Below the pieces are notes generated by a model. That model did no database searches and was not told the DNA's origin. It saw only the letters and a list, made by a program, of their open reading frames with translations. DNA of 64,000 bases from Miscanthus floridulus (Eukaryota > Streptophyta > Magnoliopsida > Poales > Poaceae): positions 81,426,059-81,490,058 of the forward strand of contig NC_089598.1 in NCBI RefSeq assembly GCF_019320115.1, read 5' to 3'. Within the stretch, counting starts at the first letter, position 1, and each line of letters begins with the position of its first letter. Position numbers and translations under genes: made by a program. Below, piece after piece: positions 34,641-45,357 of this stretch.

Positions 34641-35405
34641 CCTGGTGGGCCGGTGGTGGGCCAGCGTGCTGGGTGGGTGGTCCGATTGGATGGCTGATCT
34701 GGCTGGCTTCTTGATTTGGTTGGACCAGCAGGGTTTGGACTGCGGCTTCCTATGGCTATTGGGATCCCTAAGCTTCCAATATCAATTTGTGTGTGTTTTC
34801 TGCGATCAGCTACAAAAATAAATTATTCTGCAGCCGGACCAACTCATCGACCAGACTGCCACCACCATCGAGCGGCAAGCGCACAGACCCACCGACACTT
34901 ATTATGTTAATTAATTAATTCAATTCCGTGCAGCCTGTCTTTGATGGCTCGTAAATCTAGCCATTTAATTGGATTGGATAGCACACCCCTTAATCACGGC
35001 GCTTCCTACTTGCTCCATTGGGCGATCGATCATTGGACGGAGAAGAGCAGAGGTAGCGCACGTAGTCGGCAGTCTCGCCAAGGAGGCTGCAGTACCCCAT
35101 CTCGGCGCCGCCGGAGTGCGTCGTCCCTGGCCAGCTCCCCGGGCTGCCTCGGCCACTGGAGGCGTTGCGGAGTCGGCGCTGACTCCATCGGTCCAGTGGT
35201 GGCAGGCTTAGGTAGTCAGCTGGACGTCCCAATCTTTGATGACGGCACCTGGTTTCCATCCCCCGGTGAGGCACGGCGTCGCCGCTGCCGGAGGTCGTCC
35301 TGGTTCCATCCGCCGGTGAAGCCGCAGGTCTGTGTGTCACCCGATCATCTCCATACAAGCTAGCAGAAGTAGGCCAACTCTCCTGGTGAGCAGCTGCAAA
35401 ATATC
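34641..35405. other. unassigned region, small frames only
   Basis: Mixed composition. The frames at 34941-35363 overlap on both strands and show no motif. Confidence 0.35.
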
Positions 35406-35413
35406 CTCCTACC

Positions 35414-36299
35414 TAAGGATGAAAACGATCGGAAACGGTCGAAAAACTCCTAAATTGTTTTATACTTTTACATTTGAAATACAAAAACGAAAGCGAAAAC
35501 GGTAAAACCGGACACGAAAACGAACACGAACTTACGAATTATCGAGAATTTCGAAAACGAACCAATTCGAGCGGATTTATATCGAACACGGTCGATATAC
35601 GAAAACTCAATACGGAATACCGACCCGTAGACCAAGTGCATGACTAAGTGCATACATGATCAAGTTCAAGTGCATATAATAATTAACAAGTGCATATCAT
35701 AGAAACATGAACTCGAACTGAGTCAGAATAATTTTATTAATCTTTTTAGAATAGATGTAGTATTTTATTTTAAAGATTTATTCAGATTTTTCTTTTGAGT
35801 AACAAAGATTTATTCGGCTGATGCAAAAACTATCAAATGATTGACTTTCTAGGTGGGGGTTAAACCGATGAGCTTGATGGGCTATGGCCTAGGTGAGCTT
35901 TCGTGTAGATGCTGCTGGTTTCCTGACATTTAGCACCATCTCGTGAGGTGAAGAGAGATGAGGTTGGGCACCGTCTATAAGAGAGGGCAGCTGGCCACCA
36001 GTAGAAAGAATGCAGCTGTGTGGTGAACAACTTGTAATTGGGCTGTATGACCTGTGTAGTTGGCCAAATTCGGTTTAAACCGAATTTTTAATTCAAAATA
36101 TTTCAAATTAAAAGTAGAAAAGTAGAAAACGGTCGAAAAATGTCTAAACCGTTTTCTGCTTTTACATTTGAAATACGAAACATCTGAAATGCGAAAGCGA
36201 AAACGGTAAAATCAGACAAGAAAATGCGGATTCGATCGGATTAAATATAGAAAACGATGCGATTCGGTTCGGGATATTTCCGTTCCATTTTCATCCTTA
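35414..36299. mobile_element. non-autonomous hAT-like element
   Basis: Ends TAAGGATGAAAA and TTTTCATCCTTA form 12-bp inverted repeats. The exact 8-bp duplication CTCCTACC (35406-35413, 36300-36307) is diagnostic of hAT elements. At 886 bp it has no transposase. An internal block of about 90 bp near the left end (GGTCGAAAAA ... GCGAAAACGGTAAAA) is repeated in direct orientation at 36130-36215. Confidence 0.9.
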
Positions 36300-36484
36300 C
36301 TCCTACCCATTCAACTTGAATGCGACTCCGTGGATTAGGACTCAATTCCATTAGAATATTGTATTTGTTTAATTGTATATCTATTTTTCAAGCATGGTCC
36401 TATTTATACTTTACTAAAGCACTGTACATCTGTTTGCAGCCTGAAGAAATCCTCGTCCTGATCCTTAACCGTGATTCATGTACA

Positions 36485-36665
36485 TCTCGTCGTGATCCGT
36501 GGTGTTGCCGGCTTGCCGCCACCGAGCTGCTGTGCGACGCTCCATGCTGACATGCTGTTGTGCGATGCTCCACCATGCCTTTGTGCGACGCTCCATGCCG
36601 TTGCTGCCACCGAGCTGCTGTGTGATGCTCCATGTTGTTGCTGCTGTGCGACGCCTCCGAGCGCC
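36485..36665. repeat. GCTGTGCGACGCTCCATG minisatellite
   Basis: Irregular units with TGTGCGACGCTCCATGC recur near 36530, 36585, 36617 and 36645, interspersed with GCCACCGAGCTGC. Frames across it are low complexity. Confidence 0.65.
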
Positions 36666-36858
36666 ACAGGTCGCCTCTGGCCACCACCGAGCTCTCCACG
36701 TCGTTCGTCCTACGTCATACGTCACCGACAGGTTCATGCTCCCCTGCGCCCGCGCGAACCTCCCGGAGGAGCCGAGGGAGTCGTCACCGCCGCCGGTGGC
36801 CCCGTTTTTGCTGACCGTGGTCGACGCTCCGGCCGCCGATCTCCCACCATTTCTTCTT

Positions 36859-37500
36859 GAGAGAATTCCCGGTGTGCCATTATAAAAGATCGAAATTCCA
36901 TGTGTGCCTATAGAAAAGTTCAGCGGTCTTCGGCGCCACTGCTCTAACTTTTTCGTGCCCTCCATGCCACTTCCGTCAGTTTGAGCTCTAACGCCGTCAA
37001 ACTGCAGGTATGAAAAGACGAAAATACCCTTAAGTCTAAATATATCATTAATTTTTTTGAGCATCTTAACGACTTAAAATGAAAAAACTCAAAACTAGAA
37101 AGTTGTAGATCTCGTCGAGATCTATAATTTTCATATAAATATTATTTTTATTTAATTCCGCAAAAAAATGATTTGATATGATTAATATATCTTAGAAAAA
37201 TTATATTATTTTTTTTGTGAAATTAAATGAAAATAATTTTTATATGAAAATTATAGATCTCAACGAGATCTACAACTTTCTAGTTTTAAGTTTTTTCATT
37301 TGAAGTCGTTAAGATGCTCAAAAAATTTTAATGGCATATTTAGACTTAAGGGTATTTTCGTCTTTTCACACCTGCAGTTTGACGGCTAGTGGCATGGAGG
37401 GCACGAAAAAGTTGAAGCAGTGACGCTGAAGACCGCTGAACTTTTTCAGGAACACACAGAGTATTATGATCTTTTATAATAGCACATAGGGAATTCCCCC
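36859..37500. mobile_element. MULE fold-back element (near-complete palindrome)
   Basis: Two arms of about 310 bp, nearly identical in inverse orientation, meet near 37180. The ends are GAGAGAATTCCC and GGGAATTCCCCC. The 9-bp duplication TTTCTTCTT (36850-36858, 37501-37509) is exact, as for Mutator-like elements. There is no coding capacity. A transcript would fold into one long hairpin. Confidence 0.92.
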
Positions 37501-37509
37501 TTTCTTCTT

Positions 37510-37975
37510 CCTGGCGTTGCACCGGCGCCGGAGTAGGTGTTGTTGATGCGGATTATCTTAAATCATTCTCCGTGTAGTAAACCGAATGTGCCATTATGGT
37601 AACTCGACTATGGTAATTGATAATGCGGATTATTGTAAATCATTATTGTCCGGTTACAATTTTTTGTTAGTTTATTTGCACGTTAATTTTGCTCGCTTTT
37701 TGGTAAATCACTAGCCACATTATCGTCGGTTCTAACATGAGGAGGCATCATATATTCTAGTAAATTATTTAAAAATAACAAGATTATGGTATTGTGAATC
37801 ATACAGATTATCGTAACTAGCTGTTGTGATTATAAAAACCTCTTTAAATGGATCTCAAATTGTGTTAACTCCATATTCTGATTATCGTAATTGGTTCATG
37901 GTAGATTAAGGTAAGTGGTACCGTAGAGCACCATAACACTATATTATGGTAAGAATCTTACCATATGAATCCAGT
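37510..37975. other. AT-rich spacer with TATGGTAA motifs
   Basis: Recurrent TTATGGTAA / GATTATCGTAA motifs. A 10-bp-arm palindrome TATGGTAAGA-A-TCTTACCATA lies at 37945-37965. Similar motifs reappear at 45387-45800, suggesting both flank a single insertion. Confidence 0.5.
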
Positions 37976-38129
37976 CTCCAAAAGCTGGCCAGCCAGCGTG
38001 CCACGTCGCGTGCTTTTCCCGGTCGTGCGATCGGGCGAGCCGCGGTCTTTTTTGCAAAAAAACACTCTACCTTTAGTCGAATCAACCCGTAGTTCAGGTC
38101 TCCTCTCATATTTTTTTTTTCAAAAAAGC

Positions 38130-39380
38130 CCTCAAACTTTACCAAAATTAGACCTGTATATCGTCGGACCCTCTCTGTCCCGACGCGACCACGGCGACGG
38201 GCGCGACCGGGATGCGGCGGCGGCCGCCACCCTCCTCCTCCTGCGCCTCCTCCTCCTCCTCCAGCGCTGCGCTGCTCTCCCTCGTCTGCCTCTCACCTCC
38301 ATCTCGCCCTCCCCTTCCTCTCTCTCGAGAGGCACCGCCCGCTCCGTGATCCCTCGCCGCAAGCGGCGTAGCCCCACGAGCTGATGGCTGATGGGCGCCG
38401 CGTCGGGGGAGCAGCTGCTCGTGGAGCCGCGCTCCGCCGAGGTCCCATCGAGCTTGCGTCGCCGGAGTCGCGTGCGCTTGGGGGACGGCCACGCATGCAC
38501 CGCCCGCGCCATGGCCGCCCGCCTATTTGCCTCCTGCTCTCGTGGCGTCTCCTCATCCGTGGCGTAGTCCTCGATGCCATGGTTGGTACAGCAGCATGAG
38601 ACAAGAAGAAGCTAGGCCACAGAAAAATGGCGGAGGCCAGGCGGAAGCGACCGTTGCCGTGGAGCTCCACCTCATAGCTCTCTCCCATATCCCCAATGTA
38701 GACACATCACCTTCCTGCTCCTCTCCTTTTGCTGCCTGCCTCTATGGCCGTCGAAGAACAAGCAGAAGTCTAGGCAATGGCGTGCTCAGATCCTGGCCAG
38801 GCCCAGCAGTATGAGCAACGGGCTACTGCAGTATGTGACGGGAGTTCTCCATCTCTGCTGCGCGGCCACTGGCACATCCGCTACTCAATTCGCCTAGCGA
38901 CGCAGCAGCGTTCTCCCGCTTGCACGATGCTCACCCGAGCAGGCAGGCCCTTCCACTCTGTCTTTAGGGGATTGGTCCGAGGAGGGGAACAAGCAGTGGA
39001 ATCCCTGGTCCTGAGCAGTGTCTGCACATCGTGTGCTCGACGAATTGCCATGAGAACTCCAGATAGTTGAAGAGTGTGAAAAGGCTCAGTCTAGCAGCAG
39101 GCACGGGAGCACGGCCATGGAGCTGATGCTTAGCCTGGAGCTCCAAGCGGTTCAAGCCACAATAGATGCAGTAGACCATGACGAGATGATGCCCGTATGA
39201 TTATTGGGTCACATCATTTGTTTGAAATCTCAAAAGGTTTGTTTGCATCGTTATATCCATCGTATCGTATTTCTGTTTTCCTTCAATCTTGGTTGACATG
39301 TTTATAACAACTTAAATAATGTTTTTGCAGATTGTACGGAGCTATCACAAAGTCAATGACTGCAATTTAAGTATGTACAG
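38130..39380 (+). other. gene-like region, unidentified
   Basis: A GC-rich start (38160-38590) is followed by plain sequence and a short exon-like piece at 39331-39380 with acceptor TTTTTGCAG and donor GTACC that encodes IVRSYHKVNDCNLSMY. Overlapping frames on both strands in the GC-rich part have no motif. It may be a captured gene fragment. I cannot name it. Confidence 0.3.
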
Positions 39381-39643
39381 GTACCGTTCTACCACTATAA
39401 TATTAAAGTTGATCCAAGACACATTTCTTTAGTATTCTAACCAGGCTGAGAATAGTCCCAAATCTGTAATATTTTACATCTCAGTTTTATTACCCTCGAT
39501 TTGGAGCTTGAGCAATTGTTTGCAGAAATAGAACCATTTGATGAATATAGAACCAGGCTGAATAGTCTCAAACATGTAAGTTTTACATTTCATTTTATTC
39601 ACATGGAGCTGATGTTGAACACAAAAAAAATCAATTAGTTTTA

Positions 39644-40872
39644 GGGTTATTTGGATCCACGCCATTATAATTCTTCAACTTTGGAGATATGCCATTACAA
39701 TTCACCTATTCTGAAACTTGCCATTACAATTCTTCTTCTACCCGATACTTGCCATTTTCTACGTCTTTCGGGTGTCTGGGCCCACTGTCAGGCCGTATAG
39801 ATGTACACATCTTCCGTATGGACCAAAACACCCCCTGCTGCTTCTCTCCCTCCACTCACTGACGTGTGGGCCCCACACGTCAGATGCTCCTTCAACCTCT
39901 AGCCCGACCACCCGCGTGGGAGCTCCGTCCAGGTCATGGCCGCACGCGAGCTCCTGGCAGGCCTCTCCCCGACGCCGACAGCCATGGCCCGTGGCTCCTG
40001 CTCGCTAACCCGCCGCCCGCTGTAGCCGCTCGCTGTTTGCCGTGCTTGCGCGAGCGTGCCCTACTAACCCGAGTGTGCGCTGCCGCTGGCTGCTTGCCAT
40101 GCTCCCGTAGGCGCGCGGGTGAGCAGCAGCCGCCGCTGCCGCCGCGCAGATCTGGCCCATCCCTCGCGCCCTCCGCTCACGCCGAGCAGCATGAGCCCCA
40201 GGAATAGCTTTAGCAGCATCCCTGTGCCACCATGGTCGCGCGCAGGCGAGTGCGGAGTTGCTCGGAGGCGGCGGTGGGCTGGATCTTGTTGACCACGGCG
40301 AGCGCGGCAGTCTCGAAGCGCCGGCACGGACTCAGGCATGGGCGAGCACTCGCTGATGTCCACCATGGCCACCCCCGGGAGAGAGAGCCGCTAGCCGCTT
40401 GCTTCTTCGCCGGCGCTGGACGAGGCGCCGCCTAGCAGCCGCTGGAGGAGGCGGGCGACTTGAGCAGGAACGGACGGGAAGGTGGGCGGGGGAGATCGGT
40501 GTGGGCAAGGGGCCACGATCTACGCACCGCTGCCGGCGAGGTAGGGTAGGGGACGGAAGAGGGGGAGAGCTCGGGATTTGGGGGCGCGATGGGGGGGATT
40601 TTAATGCGAGCAGAAAGAGGTTGAAGGAGCATCTGACGTGTGGGGCCCACACGTCAGTGAGTGGAGGGAGAGAAGCAGTCGGGGGTGTTTTGGTCCATAC
40701 GGAAGATGTGTATAGGTATACGGCCTAACAGTGGGCCCAGACACCCGAAAGACGTAGAAAATGGCAAGTATCAGGTAGAAGAAGAATTGTAATGGCAAGT
40801 TTCAGAATAGGTGAATTGTAGTGGCATATCTCCAAAGTTGAAGAATTATAATGGCGTGGATCCAAATAACCC
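39644..40872. mobile_element. Pack-MULE with 257-bp TIRs
   Basis: TIRs 39644-39900 and 40616-40872 (GGGTTATTTGGATCC...) have equal length and differ at only about eight to ten positions. The exact 9-bp duplication TTAGTTTTA (39635-39643, 40873-40881) fits Mutator-like elements. The 715-bp interior is GC-rich and carries a possible host coding fragment on the minus strand. The low TIR divergence points to a young insertion. Confidence 0.93.
40210..40380 (-). pseudogene. captured fragment, possibly PAP/OAS1-like nucleotidyltransferase
   Basis: Within the Pack-MULE one minus-strand frame reads FETAALAVVNKIQPTAASEQ followed by LRTRL before a TAA at 40210-40212. The pattern A..VV..IQPTAASE.. resembles the N-terminal region of plant nucleotidyltransferases with a PAP/OAS1 substrate-binding domain, which sit upstream of the catalytic core. 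Upstream coding (AMVDISECSPMPESVPA) is in another frame, so a frameshift separates the parts. The catalytic GS...D.D region is not present. The identification rests on about 20 residues and is from memory of the family. Unrelated GC-rich coding sequence is the alternative. Confidence 0.4.
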
Positions 40873-40881
40873 TTAGTTTTA

Positions 40882-41727
40882 CCTCTTCAAATATTCTGGA
40901 TATAATACCAATTAAGATACGTGGTAGAAATCTAGCGTTGATCCATTAGGACAGAAAATAGTTGCTTGAACATTTTGTCAAGATTTACCAAGATTTTACT
41001 GTTAACTACTACTACTACTACCACTTTTTTCAAAAGTTACAAATCGAGTTCATAGTTAGCCTTCCTCATCTCAGATGTAACATTAGCTGCCGTTTATTTG
41101 CGTTGAACTGATCTGTCTTTAACATTGAGGTTTTGCTTCACACGCCTATTCCATTCGCAGTGAGAGAATCATATAATGTATCCATTTATATCTCCTGATG
41201 TGTATTGTCTAGAAATTCCCACAAGTGTTCATCTTACATTGTATTGAATTAGGGAAGAAGAAAATTGCATTTCTCCTAGGATTTGGAAGAGAGCATCAGG
41301 CAGAGACAACTGGGTGTGCCACTATTGCAGGGTTTATTCTGTTAGCATTCTGATCAAGCAAATAAAATATAGCATTATAGATAAATCGAAATTGCCAAAA
41401 TTTAAGACCACCGAGAATCAGCTTGTAGGGATTGTCGTTAGAACAAGAAAGCTCTTATCAAATAATAAACTAATTGATTACTTATAGCAAGAAGAAACAA
41501 ATCCTTGGTCCAGTTCATACAATCTCTACAACACTTAATATAGCCCAAGATATTATGAGGTCAACAGTTTGCTATTTCAAGGAACTTGAGATAGACAGCG
41601 GCAAACGTGGCTGGTGTTAAATTGGCATTTGTAGTATGTCTTTATTTCTTAAAAGTAAATATATCCTTCCTAAAGTTGATATCAAATCTGCCTAATGGTT
41701 GCATTCTGGATGCAAGAATAAAGTAGC
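40882..41727. other. unassigned AT-rich spacer
   Basis: No long frames. A short direct repeat GCCTAATGGT (41691 and 41725) brackets the junction where the CACTA transposase is cut. Confidence 0.4.
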
Positions 41728-42513
41728 CTAATGGTCATCTCGCCTGATCTTATACCGCGACGCATGGCATAACGGGCATGCATCCAATTTCTCGTACTCT
41801 TTGCCACGGTACAGGATGCAGTCATTAGGACATGCATGTATCTTCTCTATTTCTAGCCCCATAGGACAGACAACTTGTTTTGCTTCGTAGGTAGTGGCGG
41901 GCAATTCATTGTACTTCGGAAGCATCTTCTTTTGGATTTTTAGTAACTCTCCAAATCCTTTGTCAGATACACCATTCTTTGCCTTCCATTGCAGCAATTC
42001 TAGTGTGGTTCTCAACTTTTTCTGCCCTGCATCACAAGTTGGGTACAACAATTTCTTGTGATCTTCTAGCATCCGCTCGAACTTGATCTTCTCCTTTTCA
42101 CTTTCACATTCTCTTTGTGCGTCACGAATGACCTGGCAAAGATCATCAGCCGGCTCATCATCTGCGGCTACCTCTTCTTCAGCTTCTCCCATTGCAGTAT
42201 CATTGAAGTACGCACCATCAAGAATAATATCATTGTCGTTCCATTGTTCTTCTTCACCTTCTTCCATTACAACACCGGTTTCTCCGTGCTTTGTCCAACA
42301 AATATAGTTTGGCATGAAACCCGACTTGAACAAGTGTGAATGAAGAGTCCTTGAGTAAGGATATTCCACCGTATTCTTATATATGGCACATGGGCAGCAC
42401 ATGAAACCGTCGCGTTTGTTTGCCTCGGCCGCACGTAACAAAGAATGCACGCCGTCAATGAACTCTTGGGAGCGGCGATCAGCATTATGCATCCAATGAC
42501 GGCTCATCTGCAT
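41728..42513 (-). pseudogene. TNP2-type CACTA transposase, N-terminal part
   Basis: A 261-residue frame from MQMSRHWMHNADRRSQEFIDG. Residues 1-75 fit the transposase-associated domain: DRR..EFIDGV, then CPCAIYKN and the H.HLFK.GFMP.Y..W block. An acidic linker of about 60 residues and a Lys-rich stretch follow (KFERMLEDHKKLLYP). The Cys-rich motif DCILYRGKEYEKLDACPLC comes next, then KIRRDD, where TNP2 normally continues into its DDE-type core. Here a stop follows three codons later (41728-41730) and the remaining several hundred residues are absent. TNP2 cuts element ends; this remnant cannot. The first Met was chosen because it precedes the conserved W..NADRR. Confidence 0.88.
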
Positions 42514-42595
42514 TACATGACATAAATATTATATTAAAACCTAGATCATAATTAATTATTTATACAACATGCGTGCCACCACAAAAGATACAAAT

Positions 42596-43131
42596 TTATG
42601 AAAGCATCGCTACAATGTAGACAATCCCAACTACCACTAAAAGAACTAAAGCTAAAATACATTTCAGGAGCACAAGGATTTCGCGACCAATCTCAACTAA
42701 AACAGACAGATCCCCCGATTGTGCAACATCTTTGGGCTTCTTCGGCTGGATCACTGCCTCATTAGCCGCCGTATCTGCCTGTTGTGCAAGATATTTTTGC
42801 ACGAGTTCAACATACTCTTCCTCCCAGTAGAAGCCTGAACATCGTCCACTGCCATCCCACTGAAATTAAAACAAAAAATTAGAACTTTAATCACAACCAT
42901 CATGAAAATAGGTATAAACTAACAATAATCATTAAATACGATAAAATAACTCACATTGCGATCCGGATACTTGTAGAAGATACGATCCTTGTTGGGACCC
43001 TCCTTCTTCACTCGGTACTCCATCACAATCTTCGTCTCATCACGACACTTGCCGCATGGAATGAGAGGAAGGCCCGACCTAAGTCGCTTTGGAAACCCAT
43101 GAGAGGCCGAGGACCCGGAAGCAGTTGCCAT
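42596..43131 (-). CDS. GRF-type zinc-finger protein with C-terminal membrane segment (two exons)
   Basis: Exon 1 (42955-43131) starts MATASGSSASHGFPKRL and holds LPLIPCGKC and KDRIFYKYPDRN. It ends at a GTGAGT donor. Exon 2 (42596-42859) starts after TTTCAG with WDGSGRCSGFYWEEEYVE and ends LVVVGIVYIVAMLS. The spliced product is about 146 residues with no internal stop. C..C ... C ... C spacing with F.WE fits the GRF zinc finger, although the third position has KYP where a Cys (KCP) is usual, so one ligand may be lost. Residues 120-145 form a hydrophobic helix. Such small proteins are frequent in grass transposon-rich DNA; function unknown. It lies about 80 bp upstream of the transposase fragment on the same strand. 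Confidence 0.7.
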
Positions 43132-43335
43132 CTACTCTCTATACTCATTTTTTAATACACTATAAATTTCTCCTTTTATAAACAAATAAAATTAACAAAC
43201 TATAAAATTATCTAGATCTCTAAACAATGATATTTTTAATGGTCATTGTGTTCTCGTCTTTTACTGCAGCAGGTAAGTAATTCACATGATATTTCCGTAA
43301 ATTAACAGAAGAATGGGAGTGTACACACATAACAG

Positions 43336-43940
43336 ACTACTGCGACGATATCGGGACGTGTGAATAAATAACCATCCGTACTAGTTGACCTTGCTTACGT
43401 GATCATCTCGGCGAGCATTTCTCCACCGGACGGCACCGTACTTGGTCAAGGAAGAGCTCTGATTCTACGAGGAAGGGAACACGGTCTTCCACGACCGTTG
43501 CCGCTCTCCCTCGTAGAATCAAAGCTCCTCCTTGACGTCCGTTACCGCTCGGCAGAGAACATGCTCGCCGAGATGAACACGGTCCGCAAGTTCAACTAGT
43601 ACGGATTTTCTATAATTTTCTAAGTTTTTCATTTCATAAAAAGTTAAAATAAAAAGTACGGTGATTGACAAACTACTGCGACGATATCGGGATATGTGAA
43701 TAAATAACCATCCGTACTAGTTGAACTTGCTTACGTGATCATCTCGGCGAGCATTTCTCCACCGGACGGCACCGTACTTGGTCAAGGAAGAGCTCCGATT
43801 CTACAAGGAAGGGAACACGGTCTTCCACGACCGTTGCCGCTCTCCCTCGTAGAATCAAAGCTCCTCCTTGACGTCCGTTACCGCTCGGCAGAGAACATGG
43901 TCGCCGAGATGAACACGGTCCGCAAGTTCAACTAGCTACT
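43336..43940. repeat. two tandem long hairpins (336-bp period)
   Basis: Unit 1 (43336-43671) and unit 2 (43672-43940) are almost identical. Each contains an inverted repeat with arms of about 105-115 nt: in unit 1, TCCGTACTAGTTGA (43375) pairs with TCAACTAGTACGGA (ending 43605), and GATCATCTCGGCGAGCAT pairs with ATGCTCGCCGAGATGAAC. The frames at 43399-43599 and 43735-43935 simply read through the hairpins. Confidence 0.88.
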
Positions 43941-44267
43941 TTAACCTTCTTTCATGTAAATATGCAAGCTTGAAGTGATTTTGAGCTCAAATTGCTTACA
44001 AATGAAAAAAACCACAATAAAGAACCATATATATATATAGTGAACAAAATGAGATAAGACAATGGTGAAAAATGAGAGTATGAGATTGGTAACCTTTACA
44101 ACTGAAGAATCGACGGAGAAATCAAAGAAATCGACGGAGGAATCGAAGAATAGATGGAGGAATAATGGAGGGAGGGAGGAAGCAAGAACACTACTGCAGT
44201 GAGCTTCAAAATACGCTGAGCTCGGGCTCGGGGAGGAAGAAGGAGACGGCCGATATATAAAGGGGGG
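43941..44267. other. CACTA leader region
   Basis: AT-rich then purine-rich (ATCGACGGAGG repeats) sequence between the hairpins and the subterminal palindromes. The minus-strand transcript start probably lies here, by position only. Confidence 0.35.
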
Positions 44268-44512
44268 ACCTTTAGTCCCGGTTGGTGGATCCAACCGGGA
44301 CTAAAGGTAACTTTCCAACCCCGGGCGCAGCCATGGCCCGGGAGTAGACCTTTACTCCCGGTTGGATCCACAAACCGGGAGTAAAAGTATACCTTTAGTC
44401 CCGGTTGGAGGCTCCAACCGGGACTAAAGGTCCCTGCCACCTCTGTCTGGCGCAGTAGCCGTTGGGCAGGGACCTTTAGTCCCGGTTGGAGCCTCCAACC
44501 GGGACTAAAGGT
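44268..44512. repeat. four 41-bp subterminal palindromes
   Basis: Palindromes built on CTTTAGTCCCGGTTGG / CCAACCGGGACTAAAG at 44268-44308, 44348-44388 (CTTTACTCCCGG variant), 44391-44431 and 44472-44512. They lie 80-320 bp inside the CACTA end, where transposase-binding motifs are expected. Confidence 0.9.
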
Positions 44513-44591
44513 ATTTCTAGTCCCGGGGGCAAAAAATTCCAGGACTACAGCCCATTTTGGCCGAGGATCAAAGGTCTGTTCTCTACTAGTG

Positions 44592-45357
44592 TTAACATCA
44601 TTCTATGTACCTCCTCATCTTTGTACAGGCAAATTTTATGACAAGCTTGGGATTCCATAGATTCTAATCACATATCTCAAAACAAGGTAATATTGGTTTA
44701 ATTGATCCCCAGTTTTGCAGTACAGGATATATACAGATCATGAGAGAAAAAGATTATCTTCTAATCTGTCTTTTGAATTTTTAATTTTCCACCTTGCTAA
44801 TTTGTATGTGTTATTTCTTTTTGCTACAACCTTGTGATTTCCAGGTTAGATATATCATGGAAAAATAAAACTACACTCAAATTTGGAGTACCTTTGAGAT
44901 GAATACAGGCTAACACAAAGATCTGAAAACCTTGATTTTAAGTTGAAATTTGTTGAGGTAAGACTAATACTGTGATGTAGAACATTCCATGGTCGAATGA
45001 TTTTCTGTTAGGAATGTTTTACTGCATGTATTTTGAACAAGAAGCTTGATTCTCTAGAATTGGATTATCATCATCCTGATCAGCGTGGAGGTCTTAATAT
45101 TTTTATTACAGAATCCAAGGAGCAGCTGTAGTGCTCAGCTCTGTCTTGATTACGAGAAGCATATTTTGACCATGGATATTGGCATATTGAATAATTGGAA
45201 TGCCATTTACAAAATGGTAAAGGTTCGTCAAACACAACATGATTAATTGTGGCCCTCTGACCTCTACAATCTGGTGTTCATCTATTTTTCAGCATAATTT
45301 AGTAAGATTCAACCAGTGATTAATCTAGATGCATAGGCTGGCCCTCTCCAAGGAGGA
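44592..45357. other. unassigned, possibly Helitron interior
   Basis: AT-rich DNA upstream of a Helitron-like 3' end. It has several splice-like motifs but no frame I recognise. Confidence 0.3.

Larger units (their letters stand above)
41728..44591 (-). mobile_element. CACTA element 3, 3'-truncated
   Basis: The right end TCTACTAGTG (to 44591) is the inverse of CACTAGTAGA, a common grass CACTA terminus. Inward of it lie four 41-bp palindromes, two tandem hairpins, a GRF-type zinc-finger gene and the N-terminal part of TNP2, all on the minus strand. No left terminus was found; similarity stops inside the transposase near 41733. The element is therefore autonomous-type but broken. Confidence 0.85.

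Noticed and set aside
38132..38688. Coding gene in the GC-rich block
   Set aside because: Opposite-strand frames of equal length, Arg/Ala-rich. The only exon-like signal nearby is a 50-nt piece.
43399..43935. Two homologous 66-residue proteins
   Set aside because: The frames simply read through two copies of a hairpin-forming repeat; neither has protein-like features.
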